From NCBI RefSeq assembly GCF_900113525.1, contig NZ_FOPP01000002.1, forward strand, positions 186,001-250,000: a DNA stretch of 64,000 bases, in the 5' to 3' direction. The DNA comes from Pedobacter insulae. GTDB lineage: Bacteria > Bacteroidota > Bacteroidia > Sphingobacteriales > Sphingobacteriaceae. The notes beneath the pieces are model-generated. The model made no database searches. It was not told where the DNA came from and was given only the letters and a program-made list of their open reading frames with translations. The position numbers were made by a program, and so were the translations under genes. Of the stretch, positions 1 to 8,734 are shown in pieces. Positions within the stretch are counted from its first letter, which is position 1; every line of letters begins with the position of its first letter.

Positions 1-161
1 GCAATTACTACATGAATATTTACACTTTCTAGAATTTTTAGACCATCAGCGGCGGAAATAGCTGTATAGATTTCATATAGCCTTCTAAAGCTAGCCTTAA
101 ATGCCTGAAGATTGTTTTCTTCATCATCGATATAGAGTACTTTAATGCTTTGAAAACTCAT
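1..161 (-). CDS. Response regulator receiver protein, partial (cut by window edge)
   Basis: This is the N-terminal part (about 53 residues) of a CheY-like receiver protein; the rest lies beyond the left edge. Reading back from the ATG at 161, the translation contains the acidic pocket motif LYIDDEENNL and then IHVVI, the strand that leads into the phospho-acceptor aspartate, which is not visible here. It starts only 9 bases after the stop of the upstream histidine kinase gene, so the two are probably co-transcribed and form a cognate pair. About half of the visible residues match the response regulator at 5443-5898 (shared RRLY, IHVVI and DDE blocks), so the two are paralogues flanking the same cassette. 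Output domain unknown because of truncation. Confidence 0.85.
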   Translation of the reverse strand, partial: MSFQSIKVLYIDDEENNLQAFKASFRRLYEIYTAISAADGLKILESVNIHVVI

Positions 162-170
162 AATTAACTA

Positions 171-2294
171 TTAGGGTAAATTTACGTTCAAGGTAATAAT
201 AAATTCAGTTCCCTCATTAGGTTTACTGATAACTTCAATATTACCTTTGTGTGTTTCGATAATGCTGAAAACAATGGAAAGCCCTAATCCAGTACCCTCA
301 CCTACGTCTTTTGTAGTAAAAAACGGTTCAAAGATACGATGTTTAACTTCCTCCGTCATACCTATCCCCGAGTCTTTGATACTCACCTTTACCTGTTGGT
401 CGAGGTACCAGCTTTTAATTGTTAAATATTCTTCTTCTTCCTGTACTTCTTTTGATTTAATTGCCTGAATAGCATTTGAAATCAAGTTCATAAATATTTG
501 GTTAATTTTACCAGGCTGACACTCTACTTTCGGTAAGTTTCCGAGTTCCTTAATCACCTTAACATTGTCAGGTATATTGTTCCGGACCAAAACGATGGTC
601 GATTCGAGCCCCTCATTTAAATCGATGGGTTTTGTATCAGTTTCATCCAGGCGACTAAAATTCCGTAAACTTCTAATAATCTCAGCTGTCCTTTTGGCCC
701 CTTCGCTAATGCCAGAAAGGAGAGAGTTTATTTCATTGTTAACAAAATTTAAGTCTATCTGGTTTTTAAAGGAGTTGATTTCCTCTAATTGTGGCTTTAA
801 ATCTTTATTCAGGTCAATTTCTTCATATTTAGCAATAACTTCTTTAAGGTCGTTTATATCTAGTTGTAGCGGTTTAATATTCGAGGTTACAAAATTAATA
901 GGGTTGTTGATTTCATGGGCAATGCCGGCGGTAAGCTGACCTAATGCGGCCATTTTTTCTGCATCTACCAATTGAGATTGTGTGTCCTTTAAGTTGGTTA
1001 AAGTGAGATTGAGTGTTTCATTTGCACTTTGCAGTTCTTCTGTTCGTTCTTTTACACTTTTCTCTAGGATGATATTCTGCTCTTTAATTAATTTCTGATT
1101 TTCAAGTGATGCATTAAGGGCTTGTGCCTGAGCAATTTCATTTTCTTTTTTAAAGAAATTTATTTTATCAGCTAGCGCGAAAGATAACAGCATTACTTCT
1201 ATGGATGAAGTAAATTGTAAAAGATAGATGGTGAAGTTATTATAAGGTATAATGCTATAATCTTTCATGATAAATAAGATTACTCCGAAAAGTAAAATAG
1301 ACCAAGCTACAAGATAATACCCTGCAGGCTTAAAATGTTTCTTAAAATACACAAAATAAGCCGCAGAAAGTGCGAATATGGCGCCTGTAAGGGTGAGGAC
1401 CTGCATCACAATAAATGCAATATTTATACTGAATGCAAATAGAACAATGAGGTCTAAAAAAGTTAAAATATATAGGATGGTAATTAACGTGTTCCATAGT
1501 TTGGAAAACACCTTCGTATTTAAGAATGAAAGCGTAAAAAAACTGGCAAATATGAGGCCTATGCAAGAAAATAGGACGACTGAATACTTGTTTATAGCAG
1601 AATCTTCATCCCAAAAATACTGAGAAGAATAGCCTTGTATAGTAACCTGTGTAAGCCAAATAGCAAAAATATAAAAAATGTAATATAGGTAGCTTTTATC
1701 TCGGATAATGATGAATAAAAACAGGTTATAGATGAACATAATGGCCATTATACCTGTATAAAAGCCAAATATGGTACCCCTCAAAGACAGTGTACTTAAG
1801 ATTGATTTTTCTGAGATAATACTTATGGGAGTTAAAAAATTTTCTTTGCCTTTTAACCTCAAATAAATATTAGTACCTTGATCTAAACTATCCGGAATTT
1901 GAAAAACCTTGCCTTGTGTAAATTTTCTTTCTGCATAAGAAAAGGGATTGTAAGATGTTTTCTCAGTGAGGTTCCCTTGTTGTTCAATATACATCTCTGT
2001 AATATCGAGCCGTGATTGATCGATGAATACGACATGATTAACGAAGCTTAAATTCCTTTTTGAAGTTAATCTAATCCAGAAAATTGAGTGATCAACCCCA
2101 TAATTGAAAATATTCGTTTTAACAGGTGTAAATTCTTTCTTTATTACCTGATCTATTGTTACATGATGTGTTAAATCTCTGTATACAGCAAGGTTAAAAT
2201 CTTCATGAATAATATCATTTTGAAAGGCAGAGCTGAACGCTTGAAATTGGCTGAAAAAGACAAAGCATAAAAGAAAACCAAATATCCGTTTCAT
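171..2294 (-). CDS. Sensor histidine kinase with 7TMR-DISM sensory module
   Basis: A 707-residue membrane histidine kinase. A signal sequence is followed by an extracytoplasmic 7TMR-DISMED2-like domain (about residues 25-165), seven hydrophobic segments (about 175-385), a coiled coil (385-440), a HisKA-like region and a C-terminal HATPase. The H-box reads GIAHEINNP with His460 as the phosphorylation site; the ATPase shows DSGIGM and GEGTGLGLS. DISMED2 domains are thought to bind carbohydrate-like or other small ligands, but the ligand here is unknown. The gene lies between an acyltransferase gene 1 base upstream and a receiver protein gene 9 bases downstream, all on the minus strand, so it is probably the sensor of this operon. 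Start: the ATG at 2294 gives a good signal peptide. Confidence 0.9.
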   Translation of the reverse strand: MKRIFGFLLCFVFFSQFQAFSSAFQNDIIHEDFNLAVYRDLTHHVTIDQVIKKEFTPVKTNIFNYGVDHSIFWIRLTSKRNLSFVNHVVFIDQSRLDITEMYIEQQGNLTEKTSYNPFSYAERKFTQGKVFQIPDSLDQGTNIYLRLKGKENFLTPISIISEKSILSTLSLRGTIFGFYTGIMAIMFIYNLFLFIIIRDKSYLYYIFYIFAIWLTQVTIQGYSSQYFWDEDSAINKYSVVLFSCIGLIFASFFTLSFLNTKVFSKLWNTLITILYILTFLDLIVLFAFSINIAFIVMQVLTLTGAIFALSAAYFVYFKKHFKPAGYYLVAWSILLFGVILFIMKDYSIIPYNNFTIYLLQFTSSIEVMLLSFALADKINFFKKENEIAQAQALNASLENQKLIKEQNIILEKSVKERTEELQSANETLNLTLTNLKDTQSQLVDAEKMAALGQLTAGIAHEINNPINFVTSNIKPLQLDINDLKEVIAKYEEIDLNKDLKPQLEEINSFKNQIDLNFVNNEINSLLSGISEGAKRTAEIIRSLRNFSRLDETDTKPIDLNEGLESTIVLVRNNIPDNVKVIKELGNLPKVECQPGKINQIFMNLISNAIQAIKSKEVQEEEEYLTIKSWYLDQQVKVSIKDSGIGMTEEVKHRIFEPFFTTKDVGEGTGLGLSIVFSIIETHKGNIEVISKPNEGTEFIITLNVNLP

Positions 2295-2295
2295 C

Positions 2296-3117
2296 TTATT
2301 TCAAGGTTAAATCAAAATGCAAGTTAACTGGTTCGCCGTTTTTAGATAAAATTTGTCGTGTAGATATTGGATTATTTCTCAATGTCATTATATCCGCTTT
2401 AACATCATCATAAGTAAGAGGTAAGTTTTCGATATCATCTATCAAGATAGATGTTGCTGTTAAATCTTCTTTTGGATAATAAAATTTTCCATTTATGCCA
2501 ATTTCTTTAATTACCCTAAAGCCACCCCGGATGGAATTTCTATAGGTTGCAGGTGCGCACAGGCCGAATAAGGTATTTAACTTAATTAAACCAGCATAGG
2601 CAACACAGGCAATGCTTAACTGCATACTTCCGATACCGAGTCCTGCAATTTCCCATGAGTTCCATAACCCACATAATTCACCTGTCCCATCCATCCTCCT
2701 TTCTTCAACCATGTTAAATATTCGCTCATCCAATTCTCCTACAGCCTCTTCTATGGGCAATAATGTTTTTCCGTCCGCAACATGAATCCTACTTCCAGCC
2801 AAAGCTCTTCCATCTTCTTCGGCAGTAACGAGAATTACATAAACGTTCGGATTAAGTACCCAATCGATTTTAGCAGAAGTAATCTTAGTAATCCCAAATA
2901 TTTCTAATACATGGGTATGCCCCTCGATAAATTTCATGCATAGAGCTCTATCATCAATTGCTCGAAATGCCTTGAAATATAAGTTTTCAATATGGGGTTT
3001 ATGCTCTTCCAATGGAAAATATTTTAGCGGTTGATTTTCTGATAGTTCTTTCTGGCGATGGTGAAGCCTTGAAAAGTCTAAACATGAAAACTGCGGTTTC
3101 ATGTTCATTATTTTCAA
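2296..3117 (-). CDS. GNAT / autoinducer-synthase-like N-acyltransferase (putative)
   Basis: A 273-residue soluble protein without a signal peptide. The central part (residues 92-111, with YVILVTAEEDG followed by GSR) resembles the beta4 strand region of GNAT-fold N-acyltransferases of the LuxI/FeeM type, where a Tyr-hydrophobic strand leads into G-x-R. The fold call is by eye only and the substrate is unknown. The gene overlaps the end of the ThiF-nitroreductase gene by 119 bases if it starts at 3117; ATGs at 3102 (Met6) and 2937 (Met61) are alternatives. Met61 would remove the overlap but would also cut away the first helix of the domain, so I keep the long form. Its stop is followed after 1 base by the histidine kinase start, which suggests translational coupling. 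Confidence 0.55.
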   Translation of the reverse strand: MKIMNMKPQFSCLDFSRLHHRQKELSENQPLKYFPLEEHKPHIENLYFKAFRAIDDRALCMKFIEGHTHVLEIFGITKITSAKIDWVLNPNVYVILVTAEEDGRALAGSRIHVADGKTLLPIEEAVGELDERIFNMVEERRMDGTGELCGLWNSWEIAGLGIGSMQLSIACVAYAGLIKLNTLFGLCAPATYRNSIRGGFRVIKEIGINGKFYYPKEDLTATSILIDDIENLPLTYDDVKADIMTLRNNPISTRQILSKNGEPVNLHFDLTLK

Positions 3118-5326
3118 AAATTGAATTAAAAGTTTGTTCCATTTGCGTTAAGTCGGCTTTATCATCTTGTGGGATGTTTAAGGCCTGCTCAATACTATTT
3201 TTATAGAAGAATAATAAGGCAACATTCACAGGGTGAATTTGCAAATTTAATCCAGTACTAGCAAGCCATAATTTTTCTGCTGCTCTTCCCCCATCAATCA
3301 TCGCAGTGGACGAAGATTTAGGCATTGTAATTAAACCGATTGCTGATGATGACATAAATTGCTGCAATGTTAATCTTTTGTAGCCATTTCCACCGTTAAT
3401 TTGTTGTAAAAAATCTATGGTTCTACGATCCTTTATCAAGCGTATGCCTACGTGATCGTTATTATTCAAATCAAGGGTGTGGATTCCAATACCATCCTGG
3501 GTTTGATCAACTTCCGCTAAACTCCATCGCATCTCCTTATGAATGAAGTCCGCATGCGCTTCTGGAATGAACATACGCAACAGATCGGTATAGGCGGCGA
3601 TATCGGCCAAGGAATGTATTTTTGCAGGGTCCGTGATCCATTTTAATTGAGCACCTTTGATACTTGAAGTTACTTTGGCCAGTTCAAGTAGGGTAGCAGG
3701 CTCAACGATTTGTTTAGCTGAAACTTTTCTATTGGTGTGACGTGCCTCAATTTGCGCTGCTAAATGTGTCTCCTCATTTGTTGGCTCGTACCCAGAAGAA
3801 AAGCTAAACCAAGCAATATGTCTTGGTGCTAAGTCAGGGGTTAATTCCCAGTTAACTTTTAAATTATGGTTTGCTGCGGATAGTAGTAAATTTTCTATAG
3901 CTGCACCAATTGAAACATAAGATGAAATATAAGCTGGATCTAAATAGGCTTGAGCTACACTTTCTTCTAAAAAAAGGTGAAGTAAGCGGTTTTGATAGTG
4001 AAAACGCCATGGTTGATTATTCCCCCCAGAAGGGGCTTTATTGGCATCATTAACCAGGGCAATTAGCATAGTTTCCGGTATTTCTTCACTATTTTCGGGT
4101 GAAAGAAAAGCTTTATCAGTGATAAAGTCTTGAATTTCTTTTGTAGTTATTAATGGAGAGCTTTTAGGTGCTGGTTTTTCTTCCTTTTTTAATGTATCCG
4201 TTATCAGCTCATCTAGGTCAAGAAAAAAGCGACCTGAAATACTTAAATTTCCTAATAATATTTTTCTTGCTACATCTGCCGTAATACCACCACCATAAGT
4301 TACCGCACTGGCTAATTGCGGCCAGGTAGAAATGGTGCTCATAATTTCAATTGCAGAGCCTTTCATTCGGGGCGATAAGGTTTCAACACCTGTTACCGCG
4401 GTTATGTAAGGGATTTGTTCATCCATGGTGGTTAAAGTGCTGTACTTTTCCATATCCAGGTGTTCAACCATTCCATGTAATACCAAGCGTTCCGGCTCCA
4501 AGTCAAACCGTTCAATATCAATCGTTCCGCGATCACTGCCTTCCATTAATACCGGAATGCCCAATGATTTTGCTTTTTTGCGGGAATTTATTTTAATGTC
4601 GAAACTATCACATTCATCAATAAGCAGATCTAATTTGCCGTTTCCTTCTAAGAACTCCCCTAAATTATCAGCAGTTATACCCTCGTCAAAACAAACAACT
4701 TTTAAGAACGGATCTATCTCAGCGATCTCTCTTGCAACAATAACCGTTTTCTTTATTTTTAAATTCTGTACGCCAGTTCTAATCCTATTGATATTACTCA
4801 GGTCGAGTTCGTCAAAGTCTGCAATCCTCAACTCTCCAAAGCTTCGTTCCATCGCAAGCGTTAACGAAACAGATTGGCCAACCGAAAGCCCCATCACTCC
4901 AATTTTCTTATTAGCTAATTGATCCTGTTCTGAGGCTGTAATCTTATGCTTATTTCTATTGGTACGAACAATAGTAAATTCATTTTCATCTAATAAGTGA
5001 ACAAGTTTAGCACACCATGGATAATAGACCCAAACTCCATACTCATCAGAAGAATTTCCCTGAAATTGATTTTCTACAGCTTTCGCTAACGCTGAAGGAG
5101 GTGAAAAAACGATAGTTGGCTGTAAGCATTTAATTAATTCTTCAACCTGCGAGTAGATATGGTCGAAAACTTGTAGATTTTCTTTTGTTTGAAGGAGTAA
5201 TTTAAACGCTCTTTTTTGTTCAGGATGTATGAGTTTAAAAAAGAGTGGTTTACAAACATTTTTTAACTCCTGGGTTTGATCAACAAGTTGAGCTATCTTT
5301 AGCGCTAAACTAGATTTAGACTGCAT
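2999..5326 (-). CDS. ThiF-type adenylyltransferase / nitroreductase fusion (Rv1355c family)
   Basis: A 775-residue cytosolic two-domain protein. Residues 1-130 are a helical N-terminal region. Residues about 135-340 form a ThiF/MoeB/E1-like NAD/ATP-binding domain with the nucleotide loop GVMGLSVGQ (143-151) and the adenylate-binding DFDELDLSNINR (170-181). Residues about 395-700 resemble an FMN nitroreductase, with APSGGNNQPWRF (431-442) and then SIGAAIENLLLSA. The same architecture is known from mycobacterial Rv1355c; its reaction is not established. ThiF domains activate C-terminal carboxylates of peptides or sulfur carriers with ATP, and nitroreductase-like domains perform flavin oxidations, so tailoring of a small molecule or peptide is a reasonable inference. 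It is the first gene of the minus-strand operon, and its 3' end overlaps the acyltransferase gene. Confidence 0.8.
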   Translation of the reverse strand: MQSKSSLALKIAQLVDQTQELKNVCKPLFFKLIHPEQKRAFKLLLQTKENLQVFDHIYSQVEELIKCLQPTIVFSPPSALAKAVENQFQGNSSDEYGVWVYYPWCAKLVHLLDENEFTIVRTNRNKHKITASEQDQLANKKIGVMGLSVGQSVSLTLAMERSFGELRIADFDELDLSNINRIRTGVQNLKIKKTVIVAREIAEIDPFLKVVCFDEGITADNLGEFLEGNGKLDLLIDECDSFDIKINSRKKAKSLGIPVLMEGSDRGTIDIERFDLEPERLVLHGMVEHLDMEKYSTLTTMDEQIPYITAVTGVETLSPRMKGSAIEIMSTISTWPQLASAVTYGGGITADVARKILLGNLSISGRFFLDLDELITDTLKKEEKPAPKSSPLITTKEIQDFITDKAFLSPENSEEIPETMLIALVNDANKAPSGGNNQPWRFHYQNRLLHLFLEESVAQAYLDPAYISSYVSIGAAIENLLLSAANHNLKVNWELTPDLAPRHIAWFSFSSGYEPTNEETHLAAQIEARHTNRKVSAKQIVEPATLLELAKVTSSIKGAQLKWITDPAKIHSLADIAAYTDLLRMFIPEAHADFIHKEMRWSLAEVDQTQDGIGIHTLDLNNNDHVGIRLIKDRRTIDFLQQINGGNGYKRLTLQQFMSSSAIGLITMPKSSSTAMIDGGRAAEKLWLASTGLNLQIHPVNVALLFFYKNSIEQALNIPQDDKADLTQMEQTFNSIFENNEHETAVFMFRLFKASPSPERTIRKSTAKIFSIGRA

Positions 5327-5388
5327 TATTCAAGTTAAATAAGAGGGTGTTAATGATAAAATTACAATCAAAAGTTAAAAGAACTAAA

Positions 5389-5437
5389 TTACTCTTTTAA
5401 GAGTAATAATAAAAGAGTATTTTTAACTTTTATTATT
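5389..5437. promoter_or_regulatory. Two adjoining inverted repeats in a divergent intergenic region
   Basis: Between the divergent ThiF-nitroreductase gene and the receiver gene at 5443 lie two perfect inverted repeats. The first is TTACTCTT-TT-AAGAGTAA (5389-5406). The second has 11-base arms, AATAATAAAAG (5405-5415) and CTTTTATTATT (5427-5437), around an 11-base loop. A further half-site AAGAGTA lies inside the second repeat (5413-5419). The arrangement fits an operator for a dimeric regulator, or an mRNA hairpin directly before the ATG at 5443. The protein that binds is unknown; neither receiver protein here shows a DNA-binding domain. Confidence 0.5.
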
Positions 5438-5442
5438 GAACG

Positions 5443-5898
5443 ATGAGCGCAAATATATTATATGTTGATGACGAGCCGCACAATTTAAGTGCGTTTGCTG
5501 CTACCTATCGTAGGTTATATAAGATTTTTACTGCAGAATCTGCTGATGAGGGAAGAAGGATTTTAGATCAAGAAGATATTCATGTAGTCATTACCGATCA
5601 AAGAATGCCTAAGACAACGGGTGTTGAATTTTTAGCATCTATTTTAGAAGTTCATCCTGAGCCCATTAGAATGATTTTGACGGGTTACACCGATATTGAT
5701 GCTGTTATTGATGCGATCAATAAAGGGCAGGTTTATCGATATATTCAAAAGCCTTGGGCAGAAGATGATTTGCGAATCAATATTGACAAAGCCATTGAAA
5801 TTTATACGCTTAGAAAAGAAAACAGAGAACTTACCGAACAACTTAAGGTTGCTAATACGCAACTGGAGTTTATAGCAAGACAAAATTTGCTCTCTTAA
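5443..5898 (+). CDS. Response regulator, receiver domain with short coiled-coil tail
   Basis: A 151-residue CheY-like receiver. Visible key residues are Asp9/Asp10 in the acidic pocket, the phospho-acceptor Asp52 in ITDQRMP, Thr80 in LTGYTD and Lys103 in IQKPW. After the receiver (about residue 118) there is only a charged helical tail that could form a coiled coil; no DNA-binding, GGDEF or HD-GYP domain is present. It is a paralogue of the truncated receiver at 1-161 and is transcribed divergently from the ThiF/acyltransferase/kinase operon. It may work as a phosphate sink or as a protein-protein output of the same kinase; this is inference from position. Confidence 0.88.
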   Translation: MSANILYVDDEPHNLSAFAATYRRLYKIFTAESADEGRRILDQEDIHVVITDQRMPKTTGVEFLASILEVHPEPIRMILTGYTDIDAVIDAINKGQVYRYIQKPWAEDDLRINIDKAIEIYTLRKENRELTEQLKVANTQLEFIARQNLLS

Positions 5899-5913
5899 AC
5901 CTCACACCTCATC

Positions 5914-5956
5914 GGGCAATGTGTTTGCCCTGCAAGGAAGTTTTCTCAATCTTCCT
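5914..5956 (+). terminator. Two small hairpins after the response regulator gene
   Basis: GGGCAA/TTGCCC (5914-5930) and AGGAAG/CTTCCT (5935-5956) can form two consecutive stems 16 bases after the stop codon. There is no clear T-run, so termination is uncertain. The rest of the 174-base gap to 6073 is AT-rich and holds no gene that I can see. Confidence 0.3.
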
Positions 5957-6072
5957 GGTATTGTTCCAGAAAAATCCCTTAGAAGCAGTATTGTTAGGTG
6001 AATAAATTGTTATTATTAGATTAACTGTTTATATTTAATATTCAGTTAATTAACCTGACATTTTGAGCTCCA

Positions 6073-8733
6073 ATGAAGAATTTCTTTTGGTTTGTACTAA
6101 TATTGCTGTTTACAGGATTTGCAGAAAATGCTTGGGCGCAGAATATTTCTAACGAAGGAACTGATTTTTGGACTGTATTCCCTACGCACGATCCTAGCTC
6201 TACACTGGCCACGATGAATGTGAATATCACTTCAAGTGCCGATTCGTACGTTACAGTAAGCTGTGGCACTTATAGCGAATCGCGAGCCATCCCAAAAAAT
6301 CAAGTGGTTACTTTTTTGGTAGATCGTTCTCAATCTTACATTGATTATACCGAAGGAAATATGCGATTGCCAAATCGGGGCATTCATATTGTAGTGGCCC
6401 CGGGAATGCCAAAAGTAGTGGCTTTTAGTCATGTATTTGCCGCGAACAGATCTGCAGCCACCTTGATTCTACCTATAGAGTCCTTGGGGCAAAAGTATTT
6501 TTCCATGAACTATACGCAATCGGGAAATAGTGCCATAGGTCAAAATTATTTAACCATAGTAGCAGTAGAGGATGATACACATTTAATTTTGCATAAAAAA
6601 GACGGAAGTAAATTAGCGATTGAGTTACAGAAAGCTGGTGATGTTTATGAATATCTATCATCAAGTAAAGAAGATTTTACTGGAACATTTGTCGAGGTAA
6701 ACCAGAACTTATCATCCTGCAAACGCTTTGCTGCATTTTCAGGTGCCACCACTATGGTTATTTCTTGCGGTAATTCGAGCGACCCTTTGCTTCAGCAATT
6801 GTATTCAGTGAATAGTTGGGGGAAAAGTTATGGTATAGTTCCATTTAAAAGTAGGAGGCATATTTTTAGGGTGGTGGCCCAAGAAGATAATACGGTAGTA
6901 AAATTAGATGGCAACGTTATCACTGTCTTAAATAAAGGGATGTTTTATGAACATCCAACTTTAAGTGACGCGGGGATTGTAAGTGCAGATAAATTAATAA
7001 GTGTTGCTCAATATTCGTTAACAGAGGCCTGCTCCGCAATTGGAGGCGGTTCTTTACGAGGAGATCCGGAAATGGTTTTACTTAATCCGATAGAGTTTAA
7101 TATAAAAGACATCACTGTGTTTTCATCGGATGCTAATAGGATTTTGGAGAAGTATGTCAATGTGTTCATGAAAACCTCTAAAACCTCAACCTTCAAGCTG
7201 AATGGTACACCACCATCGGCAGGCTGGACTGTAATGGCTTCTGATCCAACTTATTCTTACATTCAAATCCAAGTTTATGAGGAAAGTTTGACGTTGACCG
7301 CTGATGATGGCTTTAATGCGATTGCTTATGGGTTTGGACAAACAGAATCTTATGCTTATTCTGCTGGGACTAATTTATACTCTACGAGTACGTTGAATTT
7401 GGTAAATCTGCAAAGTGGACTAAAAAGCTTGTCTTCTGCCTGTTTAGGACAGCAAACCAATCCTACTCTTACCGTACCTTATCGCCTATCAAAAATTACC
7501 TGGAATTTTGATGATGGTACAAGGTTCGAAGACTCGAACCTAGGGGTGCCAGTGGAAAGTGTTGATAACATAGGGGTGAAATTATATACCTATACTTCAC
7601 CAGTTCGTAAAGTATTTACTGAGGAAGGCACTCATATTGTTTCTGCTAAGGCAATCGTATTAAAGGAAGACCTGCCTCCTTGTGTTACGGGAAATGAGTT
7701 AACATTCAATTTCGAAATCGAAGTTGTTCCGCTTGGAGTTGCTAATTTTGAATACCCGGATATTTGTGCAGGTACGCCCATCCAATTTCTCGACAAGAGC
7801 AATATAACAGGTAACATTATTGCAGAATGGAAATGGGAATTTGATGGGGTCATAAAAACAGCGCAAAATCCAACTCACACTTTTACCAAAGGGATGCATA
7901 CGGTTAAACTATCAGTGGCCAACGCTTCGGGATGTTGGTCTGATGTATTTGTAAAAAATATTGAAGTAACCAAAGATTTCCCTCAATTGGAATTTTTGAA
8001 ACCCAATCCAGTTTGTATTAACGATAGTCCATCACAGCTTGTAGTGAATGAAAAAATGGGGTTAACTGCATCAACAAAGATTTTTAAGGGTAAAGGTACG
8101 AGTGTGACTGGTCTCTTCAATCCAACTATCGCCGGCGTCGGGATACATGAAATTACTTATGTCTTTTCTTCAAATGCCGGCTGTACCGATTCAATAACTC
8201 AAAGCATTGAGGTGTATGCTAAAACTTTAATTGACGCACCTAGAACGGTTTATATTCTTGCTGGAGGGGAACGGGTGATCCCAGCAAGAATTAAAAATGT
8301 AAATTCTGCCTATCATTACAAGTATAAATGGACGCCAGCGACAGGCTTAAGTAATCCTGCAATCTTAAATCCCATAGCTTTTCCAGATCAAGACACCGAA
8401 TACACTTTAACAGTGTCTATTGACGGTTTCTGCGACGTTTCTGAAAAAGTATTAGTCAAAGTCCTCGAGCAGGTAAAACCTCCCAATACTTTTAGTCCGA
8501 ATGGCGATGGCACCAACGATGTGTGGAATATTTTATCACTAGATTCATATCCGAATGCTGAAATATCAGTTTTTAATAGAAATGGTCAAAAAGTTTTTTC
8601 AAGCATAGGATATGCAAAACCATTTGATGGGAATTTTAGGGGTAGTCCGCTACCGGTTGGTGTGTATTACTATATCATTAACCCAAAGAACGGTCGAAAA
8701 ACAATTACTGGACCTTTAACGATAATTAGATAA
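6073..8733 (+). CDS. Secreted PKD-domain protein with T9SS type B sorting (gliding-motility-associated) C-terminus
   Basis: An 886-residue surface or secreted protein. A signal peptide (ends near AENAWAQ, residue 23) is followed by a long region resembling the IgGFc-binding N-terminal domain found in Bacteroidota adhesin-like proteins (about residues 30-420). A PKD-like Ig domain lies near 565-640 (FEYPDICAGTPIQF ... WEFDG ... HTFTKGMHTVKLSV). The C-terminus (about 800-886) contains NTFSPNGDGTNDVW, typical of the CHU_C/type B sorting domain recognised by the type IX secretion system. The PorP/SprF gene follows 1 base later; such pairs usually couple a type B cargo with its outer-membrane partner. 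Its ligand is unknown, and adhesion or matrix function is inferred. Confidence 0.85.
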   Translation: MKNFFWFVLILLFTGFAENAWAQNISNEGTDFWTVFPTHDPSSTLATMNVNITSSADSYVTVSCGTYSESRAIPKNQVVTFLVDRSQSYIDYTEGNMRLPNRGIHIVVAPGMPKVVAFSHVFAANRSAATLILPIESLGQKYFSMNYTQSGNSAIGQNYLTIVAVEDDTHLILHKKDGSKLAIELQKAGDVYEYLSSSKEDFTGTFVEVNQNLSSCKRFAAFSGATTMVISCGNSSDPLLQQLYSVNSWGKSYGIVPFKSRRHIFRVVAQEDNTVVKLDGNVITVLNKGMFYEHPTLSDAGIVSADKLISVAQYSLTEACSAIGGGSLRGDPEMVLLNPIEFNIKDITVFSSDANRILEKYVNVFMKTSKTSTFKLNGTPPSAGWTVMASDPTYSYIQIQVYEESLTLTADDGFNAIAYGFGQTESYAYSAGTNLYSTSTLNLVNLQSGLKSLSSACLGQQTNPTLTVPYRLSKITWNFDDGTRFEDSNLGVPVESVDNIGVKLYTYTSPVRKVFTEEGTHIVSAKAIVLKEDLPPCVTGNELTFNFEIEVVPLGVANFEYPDICAGTPIQFLDKSNITGNIIAEWKWEFDGVIKTAQNPTHTFTKGMHTVKLSVANASGCWSDVFVKNIEVTKDFPQLEFLKPNPVCINDSPSQLVVNEKMGLTASTKIFKGKGTSVTGLFNPTIAGVGIHEITYVFSSNAGCTDSITQSIEVYAKTLIDAPRTVYILAGGERVIPARIKNVNSAYHYKYKWTPATGLSNPAILNPIAFPDQDTEYTLTVSIDGFCDVSEKVLVKVLEQVKPPNTFSPNGDGTNDVWNILSLDSYPNAEISVFNRNGQKVFSSIGYAKPFDGNFRGSPLPVGVYYYIINPKNGRKTITGPLTIIR

Positions 8734-8734
8734 A

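Noticed and set aside
4425..4922. 165-residue open frame on the plus strand
   Set aside because: It lies entirely antisense inside the ThiF-nitroreductase gene, whose motifs are clear, and shows no recognisable protein features.
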